Notes: a model not told the origin generated them from the sequence alone. 64,000 nt of DNA from an uncultured Muribaculaceae bacterium (GCA_910578395.1 CAJTPZ010000003.1:82012-146011); one strand, 5' to 3'. Numbered from the stretch's first letter, positions 1-9,540 are shown. Numbers and translations: made by a program.

Positions 1-16
1 TGCAATAGAAATATAT

Positions 17-88
17 GTCTCCGTAGTTCAATGGATAGAATATTGGATTCCGGTTCCAACGATTGGGGTTCGACTCCCCACGGGGATA
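17..88 (+). tRNA. tRNA-Arg (anticodon CCG)
   Basis: A complete cloverleaf can be folded. The acceptor stem pairs 17-23 with 81-87, with a terminal G-U pair. The anticodon stem is TTGGA/TCCAA around the loop TTCCGGT, giving anticodon CCG, which reads the Arg codon CGG. The T arm is TGGGG-TTCGACT-CCCCA. CCA is not encoded. Its promoter would lie at or before the window edge. Confidence 0.95.
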
Positions 89-93
89 CTTTG

Positions 94-132
94 TAAAATG
101 CAATTCGCTTATTTTCGGCGGGTTGCATTTTA
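94..132 (+). terminator. Rho-independent terminator-like hairpin after tRNA-Arg(CCG)
   Basis: TAAAATGCAA (94-103) pairs perfectly with TTGCATTTTA (123-132). The loop is about 19 nt and an AT-rich tract follows. It starts six bases after the tRNA, so it probably ends that transcript. The rest of 133-262 shows nothing recognisable. Confidence 0.6.
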
Positions 133-262
133 TATATTTTATAACGTTGTCATTGAATTATCTGTAGCGAATTTAATGGCAAGTCATATAATTGAGATCG
201 AAAAATTAAAATCAGGACAACTTAAATGAATATAATATTCAAAGTTGTTTGTCGAAAAGGTG

Positions 263-625
263 CTATCTGATGGTAGTCGAAAGTCTTGATTTTCGGATGA
301 GTGCGGAAATAGCCATGGTTGCCCCGCTTAGCAAAAAGTAAGCGGTAGCATATAATGTGAACCATATTTCATTCGGATCAAAAAAAGTCCAAGCGCCGAC
401 AAGAAATATGATAGGGGATAATATTGGAAAATACCACATATTATGCAGGCTCAGTCCTGAAAAGATACCAATAGTGATGGAATATGCCGGATTTACAATA
501 AAAAACAGTATTATACAAAGTGCCATTCCCGCGCATTCTGATGCTAACATGGCAACACAACAAGGTAAGACAAACATGATTGCTATTGTTGCAGCTAACC
601 AATAGGCCGTGTACTTTTTTTTCAT
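263..625 (-). CDS. small integral membrane protein, unknown function
   Basis: The protein has about 120 residues and is very hydrophobic. It has roughly four predicted membrane helices (about residues 8-25, 30-50, 60-78 and 90-108 from the chosen start) and a short basic C-terminus containing RKSR. I recognise no family. The frame extends upstream to 658, but that would run into the end of the pseudouridine synthase gene. The internal ATG at 625, giving MKKKYTAYW, lies just after that gene's stop and makes a conventional N-terminus with lysines before the first helix, so I prefer it. It is the third gene of a minus-strand run (PASTA protein, RluD family, this one) and is probably cotranscribed with them. 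Nothing points to a substrate. Confidence 0.6.
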   Translation of the reverse strand: MKKKYTAYWLAATIAIMFVLPCCVAMLASECAGMALCIILFFIVNPAYSITIGIFSGLSLHNMWYFPILSPIIFLVGAWTFFDPNEIWFTLYATAYFLLSGATMAISALIRKSRLSTTIR

Positions 626-629
626 GAGC

Positions 630-1709
630 TTAAAACGGACATGTCTGCCATTTTTCAATTAGAGCCGTCATATCTTGGGGGAGAGGTGCTGAGAAATCCA
701 TCTCTTCACCTGTCTTGGGGTGTCGGAAGCCGAGTGTGCGGGCGTGAAGTGCCTGACGAGGGCATAGTGCCATGCAGTTGGATACAAACTGACGATAGCG
801 TGAAGTGTCAAGGCCACGCAGTATTTTGTCTCCGCCGTAACGGGCGTCGGCAAACAGCGGGTGTCCTATGTGAGACATGTGGACACGTATCTGATGGGTT
901 CGTCCTGTTTCGAGGCGGCAGGTTATTACAGATACGTAAGAGAGTTGTTGCTCGACATTGTAATGGGTTATGGCATGTTTGCCTTGTTCGCTTCCTTCGG
1001 GATAAACGGCCATTTTGAGGCGATCGCGCACATCACGTCCGACATTTCCTATTACAGTGCCATGTTTTGGATCCGGTGTTCCCCAGCAAAGAGCTGTGTA
1101 TTCGCGTCGGGTCGTTTTGTTAAAAAACTGACGTCCGAGGTCGGTTTTGGCATCAGGGGTTTTTGCAATGACAAGCAATCCTGATGTGTCTTTGTCTATG
1201 CGGTGCACCAATCCAAGCCTCGGATCATTGACATCGTAGTCGGGTGTGTCTCTGAAATGCCATGCAAGAGCATTGACGAGTGTACCTGTATAGTTGCCGT
1301 GTCCCGGATGTACAACCATTCCCGCCGGCTTGTTGACAACAAGAACCGTGTCGTCTTCGTAGACTATGTCAAGAGGAATTTCCTCGGGTATTATCTCATT
1401 CTCGTATCGCGGTCTGTCCATGACGACCGCAACTATGTCAAAAGGTTTTACTCTATAATTACTTTTTACAGGACGTCCGTTGACAATGATACATCCGGCA
1501 TCAGCAGCTTGTTGTATGCGGTTTCGTGAAGAAGCTTTTGGCATACGCTCGACAAGAAATTTGTCGACACGAAGGAGGGTCTGCCCTTTGTCGGCTTCAA
1601 AACGGAAATGTTCAAACAATCCTGATGCATTTTCTTCCTCGCTGTCGATTAACTCAGGGTCATCTGCCGGGTATCCGCATTCTTGACGGGTATGGTCAAC
1701 GATTCCCAT
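630..1709 (-). CDS. rluD: RluA/RluD-family 23S rRNA pseudouridine synthase
   Basis: This enzyme isomerises specific uridines in rRNA to pseudouridine, probably in the large-subunit rRNA as RluD does. It has 359 residues. An acidic N-terminal extension (1-40) is followed by an S4 RNA-binding domain (about 45-92) and the catalytic domain. The family motif HRIDKDTSG is at 169-177, with catalytic Asp172. RLETGRTHQIRVH near residue 275 is the conserved uridine-binding region. The gene starts only four bases after the PASTA gene stops, which indicates an operon. The exact target uridines cannot be read from sequence; RluD-type is the best match by architecture (S4 present), while RluC is the alternative. 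Confidence 0.9.
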   Translation of the reverse strand: MGIVDHTRQECGYPADDPELIDSEEENASGLFEHFRFEADKGQTLLRVDKFLVERMPKASSRNRIQQAADAGCIIVNGRPVKSNYRVKPFDIVAVVMDRPRYENEIIPEEIPLDIVYEDDTVLVVNKPAGMVVHPGHGNYTGTLVNALAWHFRDTPDYDVNDPRLGLVHRIDKDTSGLLVIAKTPDAKTDLGRQFFNKTTRREYTALCWGTPDPKHGTVIGNVGRDVRDRLKMAVYPEGSEQGKHAITHYNVEQQLSYVSVITCRLETGRTHQIRVHMSHIGHPLFADARYGGDKILRGLDTSRYRQFVSNCMALCPRQALHARTLGFRHPKTGEEMDFSAPLPQDMTALIEKWQTCPF

Positions 1710-1713
1710 GATG

Positions 1714-2325
1714 TTAATTTTCAGTGTCTTCGTCAGAATCGTCGCCCACTCCTTCTCCGACCTCTATGGTTATAGAAGCTGTTGTAGGAATTCTCATGCC
1801 GCTTTGCAGCGGAAGTCCGTTGTAGCGCGCTCCGAGTACGAGATCTTTATATTCAGATGGAACTTTTACAACTTCAACTTTATTTAGACCAAGTCCCTCG
1901 AATATTGAAATTCCTTGGCGCATAGATACATTGACAAAATCCGGAACAGAAACAAGCTTAGGTGAAAATGCCACAATCGTCAGGTAAACGGTACGCCCCG
2001 GCTTTACCTTTGAATTGTGTTTGGGATTCTGGTCGACCACTGTACCCGGCAACATTGATGATTCAAATATTGAGTCGGTTATTTCGGCTGTCATGCCTCC
2101 TTTGCTCAACACGTTGTCGGCATCGTTATAGTTGAGACCTCTGACATCAGGTACTATGTCTTCTTTACCGTGCAGTGTCCATACATCGAGTACTGAAAGT
2201 GAAATCCAGATAAGTATAAATGCCGAAACCACAATGAGGATGAGATTCCAGATCACAGGATATTTTTTAGGGAACCCGATCAACTGATCGGTAAAGTTTC
2301 TTTGGTTGTCTTTTGAATTTTCCAT
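1714..2325 (-). CDS. membrane-anchored PASTA-domain protein
   Basis: The protein has 203 residues: a short cytoplasmic N-terminus, one membrane helix (about 23-46), and two PASTA repeats outside the membrane (about 55-118 and 122-192). The first repeat begins with VPDVRGLNYNDA and the second with VPDFVNVSMRQ. The C-terminus is acidic. In Firmicutes and Actinobacteria PASTA repeats sit on Ser/Thr kinases or penicillin-binding proteins and bind muropeptides. Here no kinase or transpeptidase domain is attached, as is usual for Bacteroidota homologues next to rluD. A periplasmic peptidoglycan-binding role is inferred. A TAATTTTG element lies just five bases upstream of the ATG, too close to leave a leader, so I do not call it the promoter. 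Confidence 0.85.
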   Translation of the reverse strand: MENSKDNQRNFTDQLIGFPKKYPVIWNLILIVVSAFILIWISLSVLDVWTLHGKEDIVPDVRGLNYNDADNVLSKGGMTAEITDSIFESSMLPGTVVDQNPKHNSKVKPGRTVYLTIVAFSPKLVSVPDFVNVSMRQGISIFEGLGLNKVEVVKVPSEYKDLVLGARYNGLPLQSGMRIPTTASITIEVGEGVGDDSDEDTEN

Positions 2326-2380
2326 AATGCAAAATTAAGAAAAAACCTATAAAGCAGAGTCTGTATTTACTGATTATGTT

Positions 2381-2388
2381 TAAATTTG
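2381..2388 (+). promoter_or_regulatory. candidate -7 promoter element upstream of DUF5606 gene
   Basis: TAAATTTG matches the Bacteroidota consensus TAnnTTTG and lies 80 bases before the DUF5606 start. No good TTTG -33 element is seen at the usual 19-20 base spacing, so support is moderate. Confidence 0.45.
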
Positions 2389-2468
2389 CAAGTCAATTAA
2401 AAAATGATGTGGTGTCGGCGCAAGGCGTCGGCCGAATAGTAGAATCAAATTAAAGCGTTATATAAGTC

Positions 2469-2921
2469 ATGCTTAAAAGAATTTTGGCTATCTCCGGTCG
2501 TCCGGGTCTTTATCGTCTCGTAAATCATGGAAAGAACAGCCTGATAGTTGAGTCGCTCTCAGATGGCAAGAGATTTCCTGTGTTCAATCATGAAAAAGTG
2601 ATGTCGCTGGGAGATATCGCAATCTATACTTCGGATGGCGGTGAGGCTCCGTTGGCAGATGTGCTTGAAAAACTTAAGGAAGTTGAGGCTGGATCGGCAA
2701 TAGATATAAAGGCTGTAGAAACAGCCGGCGGTCTGCGCGAAGAAATCGCTAAAGCTCTTCCTAATTTCGATGACGAGCGCGTAAAGAATTCGGATATCAA
2801 GAAGTTGTTTTCGTGGTACAACTGTCTTATATCTGCCGGAATAGAGCAGTTTAAAGACGAGGAAGACGCAGAGGAGAAGACAGAGGAAGTATCGGAAAAT
2901 TCCGAAGACAAGACTGTTTAA
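2469..2921 (+). CDS. DUF5606 domain-containing protein
   Basis: The protein has 150 residues and opens with MLKRILAISGRPGLYRLV, typical of the DUF5606 family of Bacteroidota. The conserved region runs to about residue 122 and is followed by a strongly acidic tail (about 125-150, rich in Glu/Asp). There is no signal peptide or membrane helix, so it is cytosolic. The family's function is unknown to me. The first 50 residues look like a small beta-rich fold with conserved Gly-Arg-Pro-Gly. It precedes uvrB by 30 bases on the same strand and may share its transcript. Confidence 0.8.
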   Translation: MLKRILAISGRPGLYRLVNHGKNSLIVESLSDGKRFPVFNHEKVMSLGDIAIYTSDGGEAPLADVLEKLKEVEAGSAIDIKAVETAGGLREEIAKALPNFDDERVKNSDIKKLFSWYNCLISAGIEQFKDEEDAEEKTEEVSENSEDKTV

Positions 2922-2951
2922 CAGGCGGGTAACTATATAAATAGTATTTTT

Positions 2952-5030
2952 TTGGATTTTAAGCTGTCGTCTGTATATAGCCCAACGGGTGATCAGCCTC
3001 AGGCGATCGAACAGATCGCACAGGGGATAAGACTTGGTGTGCCTGCGCAGACACTGCTTGGCGTGACCGGTTCCGGCAAGACTTTTACTATGGCAAATGT
3101 GATCAAGGAGGTGAATAAACCTACCTTGATCCTTAGCCATAACAAGACTCTGGCTGCACAGCTTTACGGGGAATTCAAAACTTTTTTTCCGGATAATTCA
3201 GTTCAGTATTTCGTCTCGTATTACGACTATTATCAACCTGAGGCATACATACCCTCTGTGGATAAGTATATCGAAAAGGATTTGATGATCAATGACGAAA
3301 TTGACAAGCTGAGACTTGCCACAACGTCGGCTTTGTTATCGGGAAGAAGGGATGTAGTGGTGGTTTCGTCGGTATCTTGCATCTATGGCATGGGAAATCC
3401 TGATGATTTCAATGCCAATGTCGTCAGGATTGCGGTCGGAGACAAGATCACCCGTAATGAGTTTTTGAGACAGCTTGCCGAATCGCTTTACTCGCGGGAT
3501 GAGGTTGAAGCGTCACGCGGTACATTCAGGGTGAGAGGGGATACGGTTGACATACGCCTGGCGTATGAAGAGATAACCGTTAGAGTTTTGTTCTGGGGCG
3601 ATGAGATCGAGTCCATCTCTACGGTGCATAATACCGATGGAACTACTCTTGGGTCACATGATACATTTAAGATTTTTCCGGCAAACATATTTGTTACGAC
3701 CAAAGAGCGCATCGGTTCCGCTCTTGCCCATATAGAGACTGATCTTGAAGATCAAGTAGATCTATTCAATCAGGAGGGTAAAGATCTTGAGGGTCGTCGG
3801 CTTTATGAGCGTGTCAGTTATGACATGGAAATGATCAAAGAGATAGGCTACTGCTCCGGAATAGAGAATTACAGCCGATATTTCGACGGGCGTCAGCCTG
3901 GAATGCGTCCATTTTGTCTTTTGGATTATTTCCCTGACGATTTTCTGACTATTATTGATGAGAGTCATGTCACAGTGCCGCAGTTACGTGCGATGTATGG
4001 CGGTGACCTGTCGCGCAAAATGAATCTTGTGGAATATGGATTCCGGCTTCCTGCGGCGCTTGATAATCGTCCGCTTAAATTTGAGGAATTCGAGCAGTTG
4101 ACGCATCAGGTACTTTATGTAAGTGCAACTCCGGCCGATTATGAGCTTGAGAAAAGTGAAGGGGTTGTCGTTGAGCAAATAATCCGTCCGACAGGATTGC
4201 TTGATCCCGTGATAGAGGTGCGTCCATCGATAAACCAGGTGGATGATCTTATAGAGGAGATTCAGTTGCGTGTGGAGAGAGATGAGCGTGTGCTTGTAAC
4301 GACGCTTACGAAACGTATGGCGGAAGAGCTTAATGATTATATGCTTAAGCTTGATATGCGTACAGCATACATACACAGCGATGTAGACACGCTTGACCGT
4401 ATACGCATACTTGATGATCTGCGTGCCGGTAACTATGATGTGCTTGTCGGTGTGAATCTGCTTAGAGAGGGGCTTGATTTGCCGGAAGTTTCGCTTGTGG
4501 CCATACTTGATGCCGATAAGGAGGGATTTTTGCGCTCTCACAGATCGCTTACCCAGATTGTCGGTCGTGCGGCAAGAAATCTTAACGGCACGGTGATAAT
4601 GTATGCCGACAGGGTTACTGACTCGATGCAACAGACAATAGATGAAACAGAACGTCGTCGTGCGCTGCAGCTAAAATATAATGATGAGCATGGAATAATT
4701 CCGCAGGCTATAGTCAAGTCGAGGGTTCCGATTATCGGTGTTGACGGGCGTGATGACAGTGATGGACAAAAGCCAATTGCTGGCAGAAAGAAAGATCATT
4801 CACAGAAGCCTTCGTTATCTCTTTATGAACGAGAGCGTTCGCTTGAAGTGGATATTGCTGCTGATCCGGTTATCCCTTATATGAGCGCAACAGAATTGGA
4901 GCGTTCGATAGAACGTATGCGTCTTGAAATGGTTGATGCGGCAAAGAAGATGGAGTTTATTGAGGCTGCCCGGTTGAGAGATGAGGTTCTGAAAATGGAA
5001 CATAGGCTTAATGAGTTGAATAATAAATAA
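2952..5030 (+). CDS. uvrB: excinuclease ABC subunit B
   Basis: UvrB is the damage-verifying helicase-like subunit of nucleotide excision repair. It is loaded by UvrA and then recruits UvrC. The 692-residue length is normal. Walker A GVTGSGKT is at 37-44. The beta-hairpin region containing YYDYYQPEAYIP follows at about 92-104, DESH is the Walker B motif, and helicase motifs V/VI include QIVGRAARN. The C-terminal UVR domain (about 650-688, with KKMEFIEAARLRDE) contacts UvrC. The start codon is TTG: no ATG precedes the conserved FKLSSVYSPTGDQPQAI. uvrA and uvrC are not in the window. Confidence 0.97.
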   Translation: MDFKLSSVYSPTGDQPQAIEQIAQGIRLGVPAQTLLGVTGSGKTFTMANVIKEVNKPTLILSHNKTLAAQLYGEFKTFFPDNSVQYFVSYYDYYQPEAYIPSVDKYIEKDLMINDEIDKLRLATTSALLSGRRDVVVVSSVSCIYGMGNPDDFNANVVRIAVGDKITRNEFLRQLAESLYSRDEVEASRGTFRVRGDTVDIRLAYEEITVRVLFWGDEIESISTVHNTDGTTLGSHDTFKIFPANIFVTTKERIGSALAHIETDLEDQVDLFNQEGKDLEGRRLYERVSYDMEMIKEIGYCSGIENYSRYFDGRQPGMRPFCLLDYFPDDFLTIIDESHVTVPQLRAMYGGDLSRKMNLVEYGFRLPAALDNRPLKFEEFEQLTHQVLYVSATPADYELEKSEGVVVEQIIRPTGLLDPVIEVRPSINQVDDLIEEIQLRVERDERVLVTTLTKRMAEELNDYMLKLDMRTAYIHSDVDTLDRIRILDDLRAGNYDVLVGVNLLREGLDLPEVSLVAILDADKEGFLRSHRSLTQIVGRAARNLNGTVIMYADRVTDSMQQTIDETERRRALQLKYNDEHGIIPQAIVKSRVPIIGVDGRDDSDGQKPIAGRKKDHSQKPSLSLYERERSLEVDIAADPVIPYMSATELERSIERMRLEMVDAAKKMEFIEAARLRDEVLKMEHRLNELNNK

Positions 5031-5090
5031 AAACAATGTAAGCTAAAAGGGCGGGAAAAATAGGGGTAATGATGCTGTTGAATTGCAGAA

Positions 5091-5133
5091 TTTTTATTAA
5101 ATTTGTGAAGCTTTTTCGATAATTGCCAAATAG
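5091..5133 (+). promoter_or_regulatory. gyrB promoter region with a two-block motif shared with panC
   Basis: The -7 element TAAATTTG is at 5098-5105, with TTG at 5078-5080 as a weak -33. It sits inside TTTTTATTAAATTTGT (5091-5106). A second block, ATTGCCAAATAG, is at 5122-5133, downstream of the probable transcription start. Both blocks recur unchanged upstream of panC. The gyrB start codon is at 5174. Confidence 0.65.
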
Positions 5134-5173
5134 GGCATGTGTGTAAGGATTGAATTGGCAACACAAATAGTTT

Positions 5174-7102
5174 ATGATAGAACAAGAAGAATATAGCGCC
5201 AGTAACATTCAGGTACTGGAGGGGTTGGAAGCCGTCAGAAAGCGTCCGGCCATGTATATCGGAGATATCAGCTCCAAGGGTTTGCATCATCTGGTTTATG
5301 AGGTTGTCGACAATTCTATCGACGAAGCCCTTGCCGGTTTTGCAAACAGAATTGATGTTGTTATAAATGAGGATAATTCAATCACAGTTGTCGATAACGG
5401 TCGTGGTATTCCCGTTGACATGCATGAGAAAGAGCACAAGAGTGGTCTCGAGGTCGTGTTGACAATACTCCACGCAGGCGGCAAATTTGATAAAGGTTCC
5501 TATAAGGTTTCAGGAGGTCTTCACGGAGTGGGCGTGTCCTGTGTGAACGCGCTGTCGACTTATCTTCGTGCGGAAGTGCATCGTGGCGGGAACGCCTATG
5601 CGCAGGAATATAGCTGTGGCAAACCGACGACCGGGCTGATGACACTCGGTGCAGTTGATGATACGGGCACATCAATCACATTCAAGCCTGACGGGTCTAT
5701 TTTTACTGTAACGGAGTATGATTACAGTACACTCGCAAACCGTCTGCGTGATCTTGCCTATCTGAATGCCGGAATCACACTTTCGCTTACTGACAAACGA
5801 AATGTAGACTCTGAGGGGGTTGTCAAGAGCGAGGTGTTTTATTCGTCGCGTGGTCTGAGTGAATTTGTAGAGTATATCGACAGCAATAAAGAGTCGCTTA
5901 TCGAGGATGTTATACATCTCAATACAGAACGTCAGGGGATTCCTGTCGAGGTCGCCCTTACTTACAACAACACTTACAATGAGAATATCTACTCGTTTGT
6001 AAATAATATCAATACAATAGAGGGTGGTACGCATCTGACCGGCTTTCGCCGCGGACTTACATCCACTCTTAAAAAGTATGCAGAGGACAATCGCCTTCTG
6101 GAGAAAGCTAAGGTCGAGATTTCGAGTGATGACTTCAGAGAGGGGCTGACAGCCGTTATTTCGGTAAAGGTTATGGAGCCACAGTTTGAGGGACAGACAA
6201 AAACGAAACTTGGCAACTCAGAAGTAATAGGAGCTGTTCAGACGGCCGTGAGCGATGCGCTCAAAACATTCCTTGAGGAGCATCCGAAACAGGCACGCAC
6301 TATTGTGGACAAGGTTATTCTTGCCGCTCAGGCCCGTCATGCCGCTTACAATGCCCGCGCCAAGGTGCAGCGTAAGTCACCGCTCGGAGGCGGAGGTCTG
6401 CCTGGTAAACTTGCCGACTGCTCGTCACGCACGGCCGAAGACTGTGAGCTTTTTCTTGTCGAGGGTGATTCTGCCGGCGGTACAGCAAAGCAGGGTCGCG
6501 ACCGTCAGTTTCAGGCGATATTGCCTCTGCGCGGAAAAATTCTGAACGTGGAGAAGGCGATGGATCACAAGATTTTTGACAACGAGGAGATCACAAATCT
6601 GTTCCGTGCGATGCGAGTGACAATCGGCACTCCCGAAGATCCCAAAGAAGCTAATCTGAGCAAGCTTGCTTATCATAAGATTATCATCATGACCGATGCT
6701 GATGTTGACGGAAGCCATATTGCAACGTTGCTGATGACGTTCTTCTTCAGGAGAATGCGTCCGGTTATCGAACAGGGTTATCTTTATCTTGCAACACCGC
6801 CGTTGTATAAATGCAAACGAGGCAAAGCTGAGGAATATTGCTGGAACGATGCGCAGGTCCAGCAGTTCATAGCAAAATACGGTGACGGAGTGAAAGTGCA
6901 GCGTTATAAAGGTCTTGGTGAGATGAGTGCGGCAGAACTTCGTGACACCACTATGGATCCTTCGCAGCGACTTCTCAAGCAGGTCAAGATAAGCGATGCA
7001 GCAGAGGCTGACCGTATTTTCTCTATGCTTATGGGCGAGGATGTAGGTCCGCGTAGAGAATTCATCGAGTCAAATGCGAATTATGCGAATATCGACGCTT
7101 GA
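5174..7102 (+). CDS. gyrB: DNA gyrase subunit B
   Basis: GyrB is the ATPase half of DNA gyrase; with GyrA it introduces negative supercoils. The length of 642 residues is usual for the short bacterial form. The GHKL ATPase domain opens the protein: EVVDNSIDEA with the catalytic Glu/Asn, DNGRGIP, and GGLHGVGVSCVNAL. The TOPRIM domain carries EGDSAGG at 430-436 and DADVDG at 508-513 (Mg-binding). QRYKGLGEM is near the C-terminus. These motifs fit GyrB better than ParE, although the two are close. The gene has its own promoter. A hairpin (7127-7156) follows the stop. Confidence 0.95.
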   Translation: MIEQEEYSASNIQVLEGLEAVRKRPAMYIGDISSKGLHHLVYEVVDNSIDEALAGFANRIDVVINEDNSITVVDNGRGIPVDMHEKEHKSGLEVVLTILHAGGKFDKGSYKVSGGLHGVGVSCVNALSTYLRAEVHRGGNAYAQEYSCGKPTTGLMTLGAVDDTGTSITFKPDGSIFTVTEYDYSTLANRLRDLAYLNAGITLSLTDKRNVDSEGVVKSEVFYSSRGLSEFVEYIDSNKESLIEDVIHLNTERQGIPVEVALTYNNTYNENIYSFVNNINTIEGGTHLTGFRRGLTSTLKKYAEDNRLLEKAKVEISSDDFREGLTAVISVKVMEPQFEGQTKTKLGNSEVIGAVQTAVSDALKTFLEEHPKQARTIVDKVILAAQARHAAYNARAKVQRKSPLGGGGLPGKLADCSSRTAEDCELFLVEGDSAGGTAKQGRDRQFQAILPLRGKILNVEKAMDHKIFDNEEITNLFRAMRVTIGTPEDPKEANLSKLAYHKIIIMTDADVDGSHIATLLMTFFFRRMRPVIEQGYLYLATPPLYKCKRGKAEEYCWNDAQVQQFIAKYGDGVKVQRYKGLGEMSAAELRDTTMDPSQRLLKQVKISDAAEADRIFSMLMGEDVGPRREFIESNANYANIDA

Positions 7103-7126
7103 TACATAGTACTTTAAAATGTTGAG

Positions 7127-7156
7127 CGGGCGTCTTCAATTTAATGGGGACGCCCG
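7127..7156 (+). terminator. hairpin after gyrB
   Basis: CGGGCGTC (7127-7134) pairs with GACGCCCG (7149-7156) across a 14-nt loop. The stem is GC-rich, but no T-tract follows, so it may be a factor-dependent or partial terminator or an RNA-stabilising structure rather than a classical terminator. Confidence 0.45.
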
Positions 7157-7266
7157 ACAATATAACATAGATTATCAAACAGAAAAAGTTTGAGAGAAGT
7201 GATTGTAGAACATTTGAGTGTAGATATAGTTTATTATATGAAAAACATTTTAAGAAATTAATAACC

Positions 7267-9540
7267 ATGGCAAAAAGGCTCACAAAGAAAAATTTTGAGC
7301 GACTTATCGCACAAGTAAGAGAGTATATCACCCTCCAGGGTAATACTATATTCAATTATAAAAATGTAGCACAGGGACTTGGGGTGACGACACCGGTAAT
7401 CATAGGTGATATCGCAGTCATATTGGAAGCTCTCGCTTTTGATGGAGATATCGTGGAAGTGACTCCCGGAAGATATAAGTCGGTGCAGCGTAACAACGTG
7501 ACAACAGGAACGTTTGTGCGTCGCTCCAATGGAAAGAACAGCGTTGTCACTGATGACGACGGCGAACAGATCATGGTGGCAGAGCGTAACTCGATGCATG
7601 CTTTCAATGGTGACAAGGTTAAGATAAGTATCGCTGCCCGTACACCCGGTCAGGAGACGGAGGCAGAGGTGATCGAGATAATCGAGAAGAAAGAGCAGAC
7701 CTTTATTGGCAAACTGAAGGTTGACAAACATTTCGGTTATCTTCTTACGGATTCCAAGTATCTTGCTACAGATGTTTTTATTCCTAAGAACAAACTTAAA
7801 GGAGGGGTTACCGGTGACAAAGCTATTGTGAGAATAACCGAATGGCCCGATGATTCAAAAAATCCTAAGGGAGAAGTTGTAGATATTCTTGGCAAAGCCG
7901 GTGAAAACAATGCTGAGATCCATGCGATTCTGGCAGAATTCGGATTGCCGTATCATTATCCTGAAAATGTTGATAAAGCGGCGCTTAAAATCGGAGCTGG
8001 AATCACGCCCGAGGAGGTTGCGAAGCGTATTGATATGCGTGATGTTACGACTTTCACTATAGACCCGAAGGATGCCAAGGATTTTGACGATGCACTTTCT
8101 TTGAGGACTCTTCCAAATGGAAACTATGAGGTAGGAGTACATATAGCTGATGTGACCCACTATGTGAAGCCTGATTCTATACTTGACCGTGAGGCAGAGA
8201 AAAGAGCAACTTCTGTTTATCTTGTCGACCGAGTCGTGCCTATGCTTCCGGAGCATCTGAGCAACGGTATATGTTCTCTCAGACCCGATGAGGAAAAACT
8301 TACATTCTCATGCATCTTTGAGATGACTCCGTGCGGAAAGGTCGTAGATTCCAAGATCGGGCGTACAGTGACAAAAAGCAACCGCCGGTTCACTTATGAG
8401 GAGGCGCAGAATATCATTGAGACAGGGGATGGCGATTACAAAGAAGAAGTGTTGACACTTGATCGCCTTGCCAAAATTTTGCGTGAAAGGCGCTTTGAGA
8501 ACGGCTCGGTTGATTTTGACCGCACAGAGGTGAGATTTGACATAGATGAGAACGGTCATCCTACAGGAGTATATTTCAAAGAGTCGAAAGATGCCAACAA
8601 ACTCATTGAGGAGTTCATGCTTCTTGCTAACCGGACTGTCGCACAGTTTGTCGGAGATGTGAAAGGCGAAAAGCGAAAGAAAGCAAAAGCTTTTGTATAT
8701 AGAGTACATGATCAGCCTGATTCCATAAAGCTCGAAGACCTTTCACGTCTGTCGCGCACATTCGGCTACAAGATGCGCTGGCAGGGATCAGCCAAGGTAA
8801 TAAACAATTCGTTAAACCGGCTGCTTAAGGATGTTAAAGGAAAAGGCGAAGAAAACCTGTTGTCGACACTTGCTCTCAAGTGCATGGCCAAGGCTAAATA
8901 CACAACTGAGAATATCGGTCATTATGGTCTTGGTTTTGAGTATTACACGCATTTCACTTCTCCGATAAGAAGGTATCCTGACATGATGGTTCATCGCCTG
9001 ATTGAACGATATCTAAGCGGAGGGCGCAGTGTGAATCAGAACAAACTTGAGGACCAGTGCAAACACTCGTCGGATATGGAACAGCTTGCTGCAAATGCCG
9101 AGAGAGCGTCAATCAAGTATAAACAGGTCGAGTATCTCAATGATCATCTGGGCGAGGTATTTGACGGTGTGATATCGGGTGTCACTGAGTGGGGCCTCTA
9201 TGTCGAGCTTACAGAAAACAAGTGTGAGGGGCTTGTGCCTATAAGAGACCTGACGGATGATTACTATGATTTTGACGAAAAAAATTATTGTCTGAAAGGA
9301 CGTAGAAAAAATAACCGTTACCAGCTTGGCGACAAGGTGAAAGTAAAAGTGGCTCGTGCAAATCTCGAGCGCAAGCAGCTTGATTTTGCATTGGTTGATG
9401 AGCGCCATCATCTCAAAAATGAAGATGAAATGGGGGATAAGGTTACAGTGGCAGAAGCTCTGCATAAAGGGAGAAAATCCAATTCTAGGGGAAAAGGAGG
9501 ACGAATAAAAAATAAGAAACAGAAACAAAAAAGGAAATGA
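7267..9540 (+). CDS. rnr: ribonuclease R
   Basis: This is a processive 3'-to-5' exoribonuclease of the RNase II/RNB superfamily, able to degrade structured RNA. It has 757 residues. An N-terminal helix-turn-helix and cold-shock-like OB folds (about 1-230) come first. The RNB catalytic domain has its acidic cluster in DFDDAL (272-277). A C-terminal S1 domain (about 640-720) and a highly basic Lys/Arg tail follow. The tail and its size distinguish it from RNase II. The last four bases (ATGA) overlap the next gene's start, so translational coupling to the EamA transporter is likely. Confidence 0.93.
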   Translation: MAKRLTKKNFERLIAQVREYITLQGNTIFNYKNVAQGLGVTTPVIIGDIAVILEALAFDGDIVEVTPGRYKSVQRNNVTTGTFVRRSNGKNSVVTDDDGEQIMVAERNSMHAFNGDKVKISIAARTPGQETEAEVIEIIEKKEQTFIGKLKVDKHFGYLLTDSKYLATDVFIPKNKLKGGVTGDKAIVRITEWPDDSKNPKGEVVDILGKAGENNAEIHAILAEFGLPYHYPENVDKAALKIGAGITPEEVAKRIDMRDVTTFTIDPKDAKDFDDALSLRTLPNGNYEVGVHIADVTHYVKPDSILDREAEKRATSVYLVDRVVPMLPEHLSNGICSLRPDEEKLTFSCIFEMTPCGKVVDSKIGRTVTKSNRRFTYEEAQNIIETGDGDYKEEVLTLDRLAKILRERRFENGSVDFDRTEVRFDIDENGHPTGVYFKESKDANKLIEEFMLLANRTVAQFVGDVKGEKRKKAKAFVYRVHDQPDSIKLEDLSRLSRTFGYKMRWQGSAKVINNSLNRLLKDVKGKGEENLLSTLALKCMAKAKYTTENIGHYGLGFEYYTHFTSPIRRYPDMMVHRLIERYLSGGRSVNQNKLEDQCKHSSDMEQLAANAERASIKYKQVEYLNDHLGEVFDGVISGVTEWGLYVELTENKCEGLVPIRDLTDDYYDFDEKNYCLKGRRKNNRYQLGDKVKVKVARANLERKQLDFALVDERHHLKNEDEMGDKVTVAEALHKGRKSNSRGKGGRIKNKKQKQKRK

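Noticed and set aside
2330..2337. TAATTTTG on the minus strand as promoter of the PASTA gene
   Set aside because: It ends five bases before the ATG, which would give a leaderless or truncated transcript. No -33 element is present.
3984..4631. 215-codon minus-strand open frame opposite uvrB
   Set aside because: Shadow frame over helicase motifs of uvrB, with His/Lys/Ile-rich random-looking translation.
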